64,000 nt of DNA, taken from NCBI RefSeq assembly GCF_900183385.1, contig NZ_FXUT01000023.1, forward strand, positions 441 to 64,440, written 5' to 3'. The position numbers and the translations under genes are program-made. Shown piece after piece: positions 19,431 to 28,716 of this stretch (position 1 is the stretch's first letter; each line of letters begins with the position of its first letter). The notes beneath the pieces are model-generated. The model saw only the letters and a program-made list of their open reading frames with translations. It was not told the origin of the DNA and did not search any database. The stretch is from Listeria costaricensis. Its GTDB lineage: Bacteria; Bacillota; Bacilli; Lactobacillales; Listeriaceae.

Positions 19431-19889
19431 TTATCCTGTCTGTTCGTTAAAATTTTCATCTGATCGAACGTTGATGCCATTACGTTTGAATAAAGCCGCC
19501 GCTACTCCAAGTCCTGCTTTCGTCTTGCCAGTGAATGTTCCATCATAAATATGGCACGCCCCGCAGGATGGACTTTTTTCTTTCAAAATGACTGTGTCAA
19601 TCCCTAGCTGCTGCAACATTTTCAAAGCTTTTTCTGCACCGGCCAGGTAGGCTTTCGTCACATCATTTCCCGCCTGGTCGATCACGCGTGCTTGGCCGCA
19701 CCAGACCGCTTCCCCGTCTCCCCCAACGATTTCAGCGGGCAGCCGAGGCGTAGCAAGTCCGCCCATTACCTCCGGACAAAGCGCTACTGCTTCTCCTTGA
19801 ATGACGAGATTTTTTAATACCATATTCTCCTTATTTTCACCGTCATAGCGGCAATTGATTCCTGCTAGGCAGGCGCTGACCATTTTCAC
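19431..19889 (-). CDS. DUF523-family protein (YbbK-like)
   Basis: A 152-residue cytoplasmic protein with the family hallmarks: start VSACLAGINCRYDG, CPEVMGGL, LKEKSPSCG (about residues 103-111) and a GLGVAAALF C-terminus. Conserved cysteines in ACLAGxxCRYDG and SPSCG suggest a metal or Fe-S site. Biochemical function has not been established for the family, to my knowledge. It sits downstream of psuG, separated by a hairpin. Confidence 0.85.
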   Translation of the reverse strand: MKMVSACLAGINCRYDGENKENMVLKNLVIQGEAVALCPEVMGGLATPRLPAEIVGGDGEAVWCGQARVIDQAGNDVTKAYLAGAEKALKMLQQLGIDTVILKEKSPSCGACHIYDGTFTGKTKAGLGVAAALFKRNGINVRSDENFNEQTG

Positions 19890-19950
19890 TTTTATCCCCT
19901 CATTTCACTATTTTCACTTTAGCAAAACGAAGGAAATTTGGCAATGATAC

Positions 19951-19992
19951 TAAAAAACCAGCATGCTTCAATAAATGAAACATGCTGGTTTC
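19951..19992. terminator. Terminator after psuG
   Basis: AAACCAGCATG pairs with CATGCTGGTTT around a 15-base loop; a T-run follows on the minus strand. Confidence 0.75.
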
Positions 19993-20001
19993 GCGATGAT
20001 T

Positions 20002-20913
20002 TTACAGTTCGTTATACGCAACGGCGATTTGGGCACCGATGAGCGCGTTGTGTTTTACAAGTGCAATATTTGCTTCCAAGCTTTTTCCTTCTGTCAGGTC
20101 TTTTACTTTAGCAAGCAAGAATGGTGTTACGTCTTTTCCTTGGATATGATTTTCTTCTGCTTCTTTTAGAGCTTGCTCGATGACAGCGGTAATATCTGCT
20201 GCCGGCATAGCGTGGCTTTCTGGAATTGGGTTGGCGATGACTGCACCACCGTCAATTTTCAGATCCCATTTTGCTTTTAGGCTGGCTGCAACTACTTGCG
20301 GATCATCCACACGCGTGCTTAGGGCAAAATCACTTTCACGTGTATAGAAAGCTGGTAGAACGTCGGTTGCGTAACCCATTACTGGCACACCTTTTGTTTC
20401 CAAATATTCCATTGTTAGGCCGAGGTCAAGAATCGATTTTGCTCCTGCGCAGATGACGGCTACATTGGTTTTCGCTAGCTCTTCCAAGTCAGCTGAAATG
20501 TCCATTGTTGTTTCCGCACCGCGGTGTACGCCACCAATTCCGCCGGTAACAAAGATTGAAATCTCGGCAAGCTCTGCACAGATCATTGTTGCAGCAACTG
20601 TTGTCGCGCCTAGTTTTTTCGTTGCGACCAAGTATCCGATATCGCGGCGGGAAACTTTTGCCACGTCGCTTGCTTTCCCGAACAATTCTAGTTCTTCGTC
20701 GGAAAGACCGATTTTGATTTGGCCGTCCATAATAGCGATTGTTGCTGGTACAGCGCCGTTTTCACGAATGATTTCTTCTACTTCGCGTGCTGTTTGGACG
20801 TTCTGCGGATAAGGCATACCGTGAGAGATGATGGTCGACTCGAGTGCCACGACGGGTTTTCCTGCTAATTTTGCTGCTTTTACTTCTTCTGAAAATGAGA
20901 GATATTGTTTCAT
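20002..20913 (-). CDS. psuG: Pseudouridine-5'-phosphate glycosidase
   Basis: A 303-residue PsuG/indigoidine synthase A family enzyme that cleaves pseudouridine 5'-phosphate into uracil and ribose 5-phosphate. Recognisable segments are [15 protein letters not shown] near the start, [22 protein letters not shown] (about 127-148; no longer run is quoted) and [20 protein letters not shown]. Its ATG overlaps the psuK stop (ATGA), with GGAGG upstream. Confidence 0.93.
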   Translation of the reverse strand: MKQYLSFSEEVKAAKLAGKPVVALESTIISHGMPYPQNVQTAREVEEIIRENGAVPATIAIMDGQIKIGLSDEELELFGKASDVAKVSRRDIGYLVATKKLGATTVAATMICAELAEISIFVTGGIGGVHRGAETTMDISADLEELAKTNVAVICAGAKSILDLGLTMEYLETKGVPVMGYATDVLPAFYTRESDFALSTRVDDPQVVAASLKAKWDLKIDGGAVIANPIPESHAMPAADITAVIEQALKEAEENHIQGKDVTPFLLAKVKDLTEGKSLEANIALVKHNALIGAQIAVAYNEL

Positions 20914-22031
20914 TTGATTAATTCCTCCAAATCTTTTTGTAATTGAGATGTTGATAAATTTTGTCTAACGGTATATTCAGATTCCAGGGTGCGTGCGGCA
21001 TTGACACTGCCCGCCTGCAAGACTTCACGCAAGCTCCGGCCTTCCAACCAAGCATAAATGACAGCTGAACAGAATGCATCACCGGCTCCGGTTACATCCT
21101 GAATATCCGCCACGACGATTGCCGGTTCATGAATGATCCCTTCCGCCCTACTGCCTGCCATCGCACCGAGTTTGCCATTTGTGACGATGACATTCTGAAC
21201 GCCGGCATCCAGCCAGTTTTGAACGGCCTTACGCCAATCCGCTTCTGTTTCGATCGTCATACCGAATTTGGTTTCCGATTCGTCACGGTTGCAGATAATC
21301 CAGCTGACCTTCTCAAGTGCTTCGGGAAGCCGCACCATTTTCGGCGAGGAAACCGGCACGAGAACAAGTGGTATCTGGCTGACTTCGGCAAAATGCGTCA
21401 AATATTCAAGCGTTTCTTTCGGACAATTCAGGTCTGCCACGATCGCACTGGAACGACTGAGTAGCGCTTCCTGCTTGGAAAGGACATCTGGCGTCAGATG
21501 CTCGTAAGCTTCCATATCGGCCAGCGCCACCAGCAAATTCCCATCCTGCTCCAGCACCGCCGTATAGCTGCCCGTCGAAATGCTCGGAAAAGCCGTCACA
21601 TAGTCCAGATTCATATAGGTGTTGCTGGCTTTTTCGATTGCATCCCAATCGGCATCCGTCCCGCAGGCTGTCAGTAAAATGACTTCTTTGCCGAGTCGCC
21701 CAAGATTTTCGGCTACGTTTCGGGCAACCCCACCGGCGCTCTGTGTCGATCTGACCGGATTGCTCGTCCCCAGCTGTGCCTGCTCTTTCATGTAAAACTT
21801 CCGATCGACATTTGCTCCGCCGATACAAATGATCTGTCTCGCTTCATTTAAAATGTAAGCTTTGCCAAGAATTCGGCCTTTTTTGATCAGACCGGAAATC
21901 AGATTGGCCACAGTCGGGCGGGAAAGATCCAAAATATCCGCTAATTCCTGCTGTGAAATATAAGGATTCTTACGGATTGAGTTGTAAATGATCTCTTCCT
22001 TCTCATTCATTCGGCTCTGCTCATTTTCCAT
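20910..22031 (-). CDS. psuK: Pseudouridine kinase with N-terminal winged-helix domain
   Basis: 373 residues from the ATG at 22031, which follows AGGAGG. The first ~60 residues are a MarR-like helix-turn-helix ([28 protein letters not shown]); the rest is a PfkB-family kinase with the N-terminal GGAN site and the C-terminal [13 protein letters not shown] motif containing the catalytic Asp. It phosphorylates pseudouridine. The fused DNA-binding domain suggests it also senses substrate and regulates its own operon (inference). The operon is psuK-psuG; no transporter is included. Confidence 0.9.
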   Translation of the reverse strand: MENEQSRMNEKEEIIYNSIRKNPYISQQELADILDLSRPTVANLISGLIKKGRILGKAYILNEARQIICIGGANVDRKFYMKEQAQLGTSNPVRSTQSAGGVARNVAENLGRLGKEVILLTACGTDADWDAIEKASNTYMNLDYVTAFPSISTGSYTAVLEQDGNLLVALADMEAYEHLTPDVLSKQEALLSRSSAIVADLNCPKETLEYLTHFAEVSQIPLVLVPVSSPKMVRLPEALEKVSWIICNRDESETKFGMTIETEADWRKAVQNWLDAGVQNVIVTNGKLGAMAGSRAEGIIHEPAIVVADIQDVTGAGDAFCSAVIYAWLEGRSLREVLQAGSVNAARTLESEYTVRQNLSTSQLQKDLEELIK

Positions 22032-22080
22032 CAAGCTGCACCTCCTGTCAAACTTTTGTTTATTTTTTAAACACAAGTTT

Positions 22081-22109
22081 ATTATAACGCTTCCACTTTA
22101 AAATAACAA
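22081..22109 (-). promoter_or_regulatory. psuK promoter with an overlapping cre-like site
   Basis: Minus strand: TTGTTA (22109-22104), 17 bases, TATAAT (22086-22081). TGGAAGCGTTATAA (22095-22082) fits the CcpA cre consensus at 13 of 14 positions and covers the -10, which predicts glucose repression. Confidence 0.6.
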
Positions 22110-22121
22110 CTCTTTCCACAC

Positions 22122-22166
22122 GAAAAATCCGTCCTTTTCTAAAGCTAAAAAAGGACGGATTTTGGT
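22122..22166. terminator. Bidirectional terminator after the GW-module transpeptidase gene
   Basis: AAAATCCGTCCTTTT pairs with AAAAGGACGGATTTT around a short loop. Confidence 0.88.
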
Positions 22167-22197
22167 AAAGATCCACTTGCCAGATAGGTGGGCTTTC

Positions 22198-23640
22198 TTA
22201 GTATTTCAAAAGTTCTGCACTGCTGGTCGTATTGACAATATAAGCGCCGCTCGACAATTGCTGCATCAGTTGTTTCATTTGTGTTTCTGGAATGGCCACG
22301 CAGCCGGCTGTCGGTTGACCGTTTGAACAGTGCAAGAAGAAGCCGGAGCCCTTGCCCGGTGTCCGTTCGACCGTGTTGTAATTGATGACTATGGCATATT
22401 TATACTGAGTGGGATAGTCGATCAAATGTTCATCTTGACTGCTGGAAGTGTTTCGTTCCTGCCATGAGTTATACTGGCTGTCGCTCGTATTGCTGATCCA
22501 GTAGCTGCGGTTCGTGATTTGCCGGTAGTTGAGTTTCGTGCCGGGATTGCTGGTCCCAAATGCAAAACCCAACGAGTAAGCTCCGCGTGGCGTCCTCGAG
22601 TGGTACTCATCTGCTGCCCCAACGCCTTCACTTCCTACAAAGCCTGAGACGCTAAACTTGCGGTACCAGGTGTCACCCGACTTTTGCCAATAAGCAACGG
22701 TTGCTTTACTGCCACTGGCAACGGTCGTGACGATTTGAGTGGTTTTCTTTGCAAGCGGCATATGGGAAACATAATCATCGATCACATTCGTAAACGCCCG
22801 CGCATCCACCCAGCCTATATCACGGTCGCCCTGCTTCACATAGTACCAAGTGGCGCGTGCTGTCGTCGCTTCCTGAACAAGTCGCAATGTTTTCCCCTGA
22901 TAGTTTTTCATGCTGCCTTGATAAGTGGAGTTGGCGGTGGTCATATAGATTTCATTCCAAATCCCGTCATTTCGGCTCGTTTGATTGACCACGCCCTGCT
23001 TATAGATCAGGTGCTGATTGGCAATCTGATCATAGTTCTGCTGGACGTTCTTGAAGGCGCACGCATCCACCCAGCCAAGCGCTGTACTGCCTTTTTTCAC
23101 ATAATACCAAGTGGCTCGGGCAGTTTTGGCCTCGCGAGTGATACTGAGTGTCTGTCCCTGATAGCTTTTCATACTGCCTAAGTAGCGAGCGTTGATGGAG
23201 GTCATGTAAATTTCATTCCAAATCCCGTCATTTCGAGTTGCCTGTTCCACGGTGCCTTTCAGTGCGACATTTTTCTCATCTGTAATCGTGTCGAAAAAAA
23301 GAACATTGGTGAAAGCTCGGGCGTCCACCCAGCCGAGTGCCTTGCTGCCGTCTTTCACATAGTACCATTTCGCCTTGACGGTCGTGGCTTCCTGCGTTAG
23401 TTGCAGTGTCTTGCCTTGATAATTTTTCATGCTGCCCTGATAGCTGGCGCTGGCCGATGTGGCATAGATTTCATTCCAAATGCCATCATTTCGTGTTTGT
23501 TGTTCGACTTTGCCACTCGCATGGATGGCCTTTTGGTTGCTGATGGTATCATAGCTTGCTGCATGTGTTTCCCATGTGCCTTGAGTTAGAATCAATAGAA
23601 GTAAAGCGGTAAATAATCCCCATTTTGCTTTTCCTCGCAT
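22198..23640 (-). CDS. Secreted L,D-transpeptidase-like wall enzyme with three GW modules
   Basis: 480 residues from the ATG at 23640 (GGGGAG upstream). A signal peptide (1 to about 28) is followed by three near-identical ~84-residue GW/SH3-type modules (about 29-113, 114-197, 198-283). Each contains RNDGIWNEIY, a Y-x-GSMK-x-YQG segment and GWVDA-AF. GW modules bind lipoteichoic acid and hold proteins non-covalently on the Listeria surface. The C-terminal domain (about 330-470) is YkuD-like: HCSNGQPTAGCVAIP carries a His and the presumed catalytic Cys. It probably forms or edits 3-3 cross-links. Monocistronic, flanked by a terminator. Confidence 0.85.
   Translation of the reverse strand: MRGKAKWGLFTALLLLILTQGTWETHAASYDTISNQKAIHASGKVEQQTRNDGIWNEIYATSASASYQGSMKNYQGKTLQLTQEATTVKAKWYYVKDGSKALGWVDARAFTNVLFFDTITDEKNVALKGTVEQATRNDGIWNEIYMTSINARYLGSMKSYQGQTLSITREAKTARATWYYVKKGSTALGWVDACAFKNVQQNYDQIANQHLIYKQGVVNQTSRNDGIWNEIYMTTANSTYQGSMKNYQGKTLRLVQEATTARATWYYVKQGDRDIGWVDARAFTNVIDDYVSHMPLAKKTTQIVTTVASGSKATVAYWQKSGDTWYRKFSVSGFVGSEGVGAADEYHSRTPRGAYSLGFAFGTSNPGTKLNYRQITNRSYWISNTSDSQYNSWQERNTSSSQDEHLIDYPTQYKYAIVINYNTVERTPGKGSGFFLHCSNGQPTAGCVAIPETQMKQLMQQLSSGAYIVNTTSSAELLKY
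22750..23570 (-). repeat. Three tandem ~252-bp coding repeats (GW modules)
   Basis: The DNA encoding the three GW modules is itself repeated: the segments for RNDGIWNEIY and for YYVK-x-G recur at about 252-base intervals with few changes. Such homology can change module number by recombination. Confidence 0.75.
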
Positions 23641-23865
23641 ATTTGACTCCCCTTTCATATTCGTTTTTTATTTTACTAAAGTTCAAACTATTATTCAAAA
23701 AGTGTTATCTTTCACGTTCTCTTAAAATATTTTTTGAAATTTTTTCAACCTTGCTCAAAGCCGATGCTCATGCGGGATAAAGCGATAACAAAAACTTATC
23801 AAATCTTGAAATATAAGTAGAACACGTGATTTTACTTTGTTTTTTGTGTAGAATAGTAAATGGTT

Positions 23866-23892
23866 GGTTTTATTTTTGTATAAAATAAAACC
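23866..23892. promoter_or_regulatory. Perfect inverted repeat in the gbu leader
   Basis: GGTTTTATTTT (23866-23876) and AAAATAAAACC (23882-23892) form a perfect 11-bp palindrome with a 5-base loop, 28 bases before the gbuA start and just after a TAGAAT -10 (23849-23854). It could be an operator or a leader hairpin. Confidence 0.6.
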
Positions 23893-23920
23893 TTTTGGAA
23901 AAGAGAAAGGGGAATCATTT

Positions 23921-25114
23921 TTGAGTAAAATCGAAGTTAAGGATTTAACAAAGATTTTCGGCAAAAAGACTTCGAAAGCTTCACAGTTGCTTTCACAAGG
24001 AAAATCAAAAACCGCTATTTTAAAAGAGACAGGCGCGACGATTGGTGTTAATCGGGCATCATTTTCTGTCGAGGAAGGCGAAATTTTTGTCATTATGGGC
24101 CTATCTGGTAGCGGTAAATCAACGCTTGTTCGCTTGCTGAATCGTTTAATCGAGCCTACCAGTGGAGAAATTTGGCTGGACGGCGAAGATCTTTCTAAAA
24201 TGGATAAAAAAACTTTGCGCACGGTAAGAAGAAGAAGTATGAGTATGGTTTTTCAAAGCTTTGGTCTTTTTCCGAATCGAACTATTTTGCGTAACGTGGA
24301 ATACGGTCTTGAAGTACAGAAAATTCCGAAAAATGAGCGTGCCCAAAAAGCGGCAGATGCACTGGAGCTTGTCGGACTGGCTGGTTACGGCGAGCAGTAT
24401 CCCGCACAGCTTTCTGGCGGCATGCAGCAGCGTGTAGGGCTTGCTCGTGCGCTGGCCAATAATCCGGACATTCTTTTGATGGACGAGGCCTTTTCAGCAC
24501 TTGATCCGCTCAACCGAAAGGATATGCAGGATCAGCTGATTGACTTGCAGGATAAGATGCAGAAAACGATCATCTTTATTACCCATGATCTGGACGAGGC
24601 GCTACGAATTGGCGATCACATTATGATCATGCGTGATGGTTCTGTAGTTCAAATCGGCACACCGGAGGAAATTCTCTCCCACCCGGCCAATCAGTATGTC
24701 GAAAAATTCATTGAAGATGTCGATCGCTCAAAAGTCTATACGGCGAGCAACGTGATGATCCGTCCGGAAATCGTTCATTTTGAAAAAGATGGCCCTCGTG
24801 TGGCTTTGCAGCGGATGCGCGAGGCTGGTACGAGTAGTATTTTTGTGGTCAAGAAAGGCCGGGAGCTGATGGGCATTATCCATGCCACCGATGTCTCCCG
24901 TCTGATCAAAGAACAGGTGACATCGCTTGAGTCGATTATTGATGCGAATGTGCCGACGACGGAACTGGATACGCCACTGACCGAGATTATGGATCAAATG
25001 TCGACAACAACTATTCCGATGGCTGTGACAGAAAATGGAAAACTGCGGGGCATCATTATTCGCGGTTCCGTTCTGGCGGCACTTTCGGGAAATGAGGTGA
25101 ACCTGAATGACTAA
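23921..25114 (+). CDS. gbuA: Glycine betaine ABC transporter ATPase
   Basis: 397 residues, the same length as Listeria GbuA, with a TTG start at 23921 after AAAGGGG (MSKIEVKDLTKIFGK). The OpuAA-type ATPase shows Walker A GLSGSGKST, Q-loop, signature LSGGMQQR and Walker B ILLMDEAFSALD. Two C-terminal CBS domains (about 270-397) are those that sense ionic strength or c-di-AMP in this family. It energizes uptake of glycine betaine for osmo- and cold protection. It overlaps gbuB by 8 bases. Confidence 0.94.
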   Translation: MSKIEVKDLTKIFGKKTSKASQLLSQGKSKTAILKETGATIGVNRASFSVEEGEIFVIMGLSGSGKSTLVRLLNRLIEPTSGEIWLDGEDLSKMDKKTLRTVRRRSMSMVFQSFGLFPNRTILRNVEYGLEVQKIPKNERAQKAADALELVGLAGYGEQYPAQLSGGMQQRVGLARALANNPDILLMDEAFSALDPLNRKDMQDQLIDLQDKMQKTIIFITHDLDEALRIGDHIMIMRDGSVVQIGTPEEILSHPANQYVEKFIEDVDRSKVYTASNVMIRPEIVHFEKDGPRVALQRMREAGTSSIFVVKKGRELMGIIHATDVSRLIKEQVTSLESIIDANVPTTELDTPLTEIMDQMSTTTIPMAVTENGKLRGIIIRGSVLAALSGNEVNLND

Positions 25115-25958
25115 TGTACCCATGATTCCACTAGCTGACTGGATTGACAAATTAGTCGACAGTCTGACACAATTTGAAGGCTTCTTCAATGTGATTACCA
25201 ACATCATTGGCGGCATTGTCAATGCGTTTCAATGGGTGTTCGATTTGATCCCGCCAGCACTTTTCATTTTGCTGGTCATCGCCTTCACTTTTTGGATCAA
25301 CCGGAAAGGAAAAAAATGGGGGCTCATCCTCTTTGAACTGATTGGGCTCCTCTTGATTTGGAATTTGGATCTGTGGCGCGACATGACGCAGACCTTGACA
25401 CTGGTTTTGACGAGTAGCTTGATTGCGCTTGTTATTGGGGTACCGCTCGGCATTTGGATGTCGAAAAGCAATCTTGTCGAGGCGATTTTCAAACCGGTGC
25501 TCGACTTTATGCAGACGATGCCGGCGTTCGTTTATCTGATTCCGGCGGTTGCCTTTTTCGGCATCGGGATGGTACCGGGCGTTGTGGCCTCTGTCATCTT
25601 CGCCATGCCTCCAACAGTCCGGATGACAAATCTGGGTATCCGGCAGGTATCGACAGAATTAGTGGAAGCGGCGGACTCGTTTGGTTCGACTGGCTGGCAG
25701 AAGCTCTTCAAGGTACAGCTGCCCATGGCGAAATCAACCATGATGGCCGGGATCAACCAGAGTATCATGCTGGCGCTTTCGATGGTCGTCATTGCTTCGA
25801 TGATTGGGGCGATGGGGCTTGGAACTCAGGTTTACTTTGCTGTAGGCCGAAACGATGCCGGGGGCGGTTTCGTGGCAGGTATCGCGATCGTCATTGTGGC
25901 CATCATTTTGGACCGGCTCACACAAAGTTTCAATAAAAAAAGAATGGGCGAAAAATAA
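25107..25958 (+). CDS. gbuB: Glycine betaine ABC transporter permease
   Basis: 283 residues with about seven membrane helices. The BPD-type EAA loop reads ELVEAADSFGSTGWQKLFKVQLPMA (about residues 179-203), where the ATPase docks. Its ATG lies inside the end of gbuA, and gbuC starts 13 bases after its stop. Confidence 0.93.
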   Translation: MTNVPMIPLADWIDKLVDSLTQFEGFFNVITNIIGGIVNAFQWVFDLIPPALFILLVIAFTFWINRKGKKWGLILFELIGLLLIWNLDLWRDMTQTLTLVLTSSLIALVIGVPLGIWMSKSNLVEAIFKPVLDFMQTMPAFVYLIPAVAFFGIGMVPGVVASVIFAMPPTVRMTNLGIRQVSTELVEAADSFGSTGWQKLFKVQLPMAKSTMMAGINQSIMLALSMVVIASMIGAMGLGTQVYFAVGRNDAGGGFVAGIAIVIVAIILDRLTQSFNKKRMGEK

Positions 25959-25971
25959 GGGGGTTTTTCAT

Positions 25972-26865
25972 TTGCGTAAAAAAATCACGGTTCTGCTTGC
26001 CGCGCTGCTTGGCGTTTTCACCTTGACGGCTTGCGGAACGGAACTTGCTAGCTACGATCCTGAAAAACCTCTTGGCGAACAGATCAATTATACGATTACG
26101 GGGATTGACGCGGGGGCGGGCATCATGCTTTCCACGCAGAACGCTCTAGAGGCATATGGCTTGGCGGACGAAAACTGGCAACTACAGACGAGTTCCACGG
26201 CGGCGATGACGAGCACACTTGAAAAAGCAATCAAAAACAAGCAGCCCATCGTTGTGACTGGCTGGACGCCGCACTGGATGTTTACCAAATACGATCTAAA
26301 ATTCTTGGACGATCCGAAAAATGTTTACGGAGATGCCGAGGATATTCATACGATTGTTCGTAAAGGCTTGAAAAAAGACATGCCTTCTGCCTACGAGATG
26401 CTCGATCGTTTCAACTGGACGCAGGAAGATATGTCGGAGGTGATGCTTGATGTCAATAACGGCATGGATCCTGAAAAGGCCGCCAAAAAATGGATCAAGG
26501 CGAATCCAGATAAAGTGGCCGAGTGGACAGACGGCATTGAAAAGGTGGACGGCGACCCGATCAAGCTGACATATGTGGCGTGGGATTCTGAGATTGCCTC
26601 GACAAATGTGGTCAGTGAAGTGCTGAAAAGTCTTGGCTATGAGCCGACCATTCAGGCGATGGAAATCCAGCCGATGTGGGCATCAGTCGCAACGGGCGCC
26701 GCTGACGGAATGGTCGCCGCATGGCTGCCAAATACAGCCGGCGTTTACTATGAGGATTATAAGGACGACATTGAAGATCTCGGTATCAACTTGAAAGGTG
26801 CCCGTGTCGGTCTGGCGGTCCCTACCTATATGGAAAATATCAATTCGATTGAGGATTTGAAATAG
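25972..26865 (+). CDS. gbuC: Glycine betaine-binding lipoprotein
   Basis: 297 residues from the TTG at 25972, with AAGGGGG 8 bases upstream. The signal peptide ends in a lipobox, LTAC-G (about residues 18-22), so the protein is lipid-anchored outside the membrane. The OpuAC domain has aromatic ligand residues in VTGWTPHWMF and MVAAWLPNTAG segments. It delivers betaine to GbuAB. Confidence 0.94.
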   Translation: MRKKITVLLAALLGVFTLTACGTELASYDPEKPLGEQINYTITGIDAGAGIMLSTQNALEAYGLADENWQLQTSSTAAMTSTLEKAIKNKQPIVVTGWTPHWMFTKYDLKFLDDPKNVYGDAEDIHTIVRKGLKKDMPSAYEMLDRFNWTQEDMSEVMLDVNNGMDPEKAAKKWIKANPDKVAEWTDGIEKVDGDPIKLTYVAWDSEIASTNVVSEVLKSLGYEPTIQAMEIQPMWASVATGAADGMVAAWLPNTAGVYYEDYKDDIEDLGINLKGARVGLAVPTYMENINSIEDLK

Positions 26866-26939
26866 CTATTTCACAGTTGAGAAGTATACTTGTATTTCTT
26901 CTATTACGAGCATTTAGAATGCAAAAATATTGAAGGTAT

Positions 26940-26996
26940 CAATGAACTGAAAAACATGTAATAACAACATTTTTTAATGGATTTTACATGTTTCTC
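26940..26996. terminator. Weak hairpin in the gbuC 3' region
   Basis: AACATGTAA pairs with TTACATGTT over a long loop, without a good T-run. It may end the gbu transcript. The remainder of 26866-27045 shows nothing recognisable. Confidence 0.35.
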
Positions 26997-27045
26997 GGTT
27001 CTTTTCAAATTCCAATTACTATTCCAGAATTAAAACTAGACTTTA

Positions 27046-27378
27046 TCATTTTAGAACAAGTTTCTCATTCAACCTAAAGCGTACACACATACACACCGTA
27101 GTTGGATCAACATCGTATGTAGAAGCTATGATATTGAGATCCACCATTAAACAAGTGAGATACATTTTTTTATCAGTATTAGGAATTCTTTTCTTAAGCA
27201 GCTCCTCACGCCTCTTTTGCTCTTGACAAATATCTTTTCTTTGTGTGATTGATAAATCATTAAATTCTTGCATGATTTGTTGCCAGTCTTGTATGCTATG
27301 GGATAGAGCTTTTAAAGTTGATATACTATTAATTAACTGATTTTTTTTGATTGGGGTATATTTCATTTTTGACATCAT
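27046..27378 (-). CDS. Small partner of the SIR2/AbiH-like protein
   Basis: 110 residues from the ATG at 27378, which overlaps the stop of the upstream gene (ATGA) with GGGAG 5 bases before it. The coupling says the two proteins are made together. It is mainly helical and charged, with Lys/Gln-rich N-terminal helices and a C-terminal region VDLNIIASTYDVDPTTVCMCVRF. I recognise no family. It could be an antitoxin, a regulatory subunit or a target sensor of the SIR2-like protein. Confidence 0.55.
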   Translation of the reverse strand: MMSKMKYTPIKKNQLINSISTLKALSHSIQDWQQIMQEFNDLSITQRKDICQEQKRREELLKKRIPNTDKKMYLTCLMVDLNIIASTYDVDPTTVCMCVRFRLNEKLVLK

Positions 27379-28499
27379 AAAGTCTCCCAAAATTTTTTTA
27401 CGCTTTTGAAAGCCAGTTTTTTCTGATTACCCAATTGAGATAAACAAGATCTTATTAAATCACACTCGGACTCATCATAATAATAAAAGGTACAGTAATC
27501 CAAATTCGCCTTATCAATCATGTCAAATAGATGACGATCATTATGCGGAGATAAACCAAACACCGTAAGGTTACCTTTCATTCCTCGAAATTCTTTTTCG
27601 CAATAGTCTTCTTGAAAAAAAAGATTAGGATCCTTGATTTTTAGTTTGATCGCCTGATATAAATTTCTTAGTATTTGATTATCTTGATTAACATAACTAT
27701 CAATCTGACTCTTCATGGAAACACTAGTTTTATACCCATCTACCATTTTTTCTATAAACTCGTTAGTTTTTCTAGCTTGCCTAATTTTATACTCTTTATA
27801 ATCTCCACAATATGTTGATAGTGCGGTTGAATGCAAATATTGATATTCTGGTTCATTTTTTATCCCCTCTAATGGATTATCATTTAAATGATTTCTAAAT
27901 GAGTCAGGGTTATATACTTCACTGAGCTTATCAAATTGACCATGAATATGATAAATATTCATGCCAGTTACTGATTCTAAATTACTATCATAATTTGTAG
28001 TAAAAATATTATCAAAAGAGCGCAGAAATCTACCGAGTCCATCATCATATTTTTTATACAACATATTTAATTTATTATTGTTATAAATTGAATGAAGATA
28101 TGCATTTTTTAAAGCTTCTTTTATTCTAAATTTTTCTGGATTCTTTATATGTACTTTATGACACAGCAAATCGTGAATCAAGTAATAATCCTCAAAACCA
28201 ATATCTGCTATTCTCAAGTTCTTTTTCTTTCTGCTATATCGATCCTTAAAATCCTCTAATCCTTTTTTTTCAATACTACTTATTGTATATTTATCAAAAG
28301 ACCCATCTAAAGCTTCTCTGGCTGCAAGAAAAAGTTCACCCATATAGTATTTAAGTTTCATTGGATCATCAATTATATAATCACAAGGATAGTTTTCATC
28401 ATCCAAGCTATTGAGCATTCTTAATATAATCTTTTCAGCTGTATAGTCTATATTATTATATTGAATATTGATCCCATTACCGACTAAGATGTTTTCCAT
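27375..28499 (-). CDS. SIR2/AbiH-like protein, probable phage-defence effector
   Basis: 374 residues. The order of motifs is that of the SIR2-like/AbiH superfamily: an N-terminal ILVGNGINIQ nucleotide-loop, a central FTTNYDSNLE followed by IYHIHGQFD (about residues 165-190), and C-terminal VFGLSPHNDRHLFDMI (about 318-333). In related defence proteins the Asn of TNYD and the His of HG belong to the NAD-binding site. A ribosome site GGAGAGG precedes the ATG. Its base composition is clearly more AT-rich than that of the flanking gbu and SDR genes, which suggests horizontal gain. NADase activity is inferred, not shown. Confidence 0.6.
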   Translation of the reverse strand: MENILVGNGINIQYNNIDYTAEKIILRMLNSLDDENYPCDYIIDDPMKLKYYMGELFLAAREALDGSFDKYTISSIEKKGLEDFKDRYSRKKKNLRIADIGFEDYYLIHDLLCHKVHIKNPEKFRIKEALKNAYLHSIYNNNKLNMLYKKYDDGLGRFLRSFDNIFTTNYDSNLESVTGMNIYHIHGQFDKLSEVYNPDSFRNHLNDNPLEGIKNEPEYQYLHSTALSTYCGDYKEYKIRQARKTNEFIEKMVDGYKTSVSMKSQIDSYVNQDNQILRNLYQAIKLKIKDPNLFFQEDYCEKEFRGMKGNLTVFGLSPHNDRHLFDMIDKANLDYCTFYYYDESECDLIRSCLSQLGNQKKLAFKSVKKFWETL

Positions 28500-28597
28500 A
28501 AAAATCCCTCTCCAAATTCCTATTTAAATATGTGATAAGTATACTATTATACATCTCCCTTTTACAGAAATTTATATCTTCATTATCAACAATAAAA

Positions 28598-28644
28598 ATA
28601 CGGTACATTCTGCATTTAATAGATTAGCAGGCCATGCACCGTAT
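28598..28644. terminator. Long imperfect hairpin between the SDR and SIR2-like genes
   Basis: ATACGGTACAT pairs with ATGCACCGTAT (one mismatch), with an inner TCTGC/GCAG helix. It lies downstream of the SDR gene and probably ends its transcript. The rest of 28500-28716 is AT-rich without a gene. Confidence 0.5.
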
Positions 28645-28716
28645 AATATATATGTTTTTTAAATTTAAAAATCACTTAACAAAAAACGAAGTTTTTCTTT
28701 TAATTACTATATTCTT

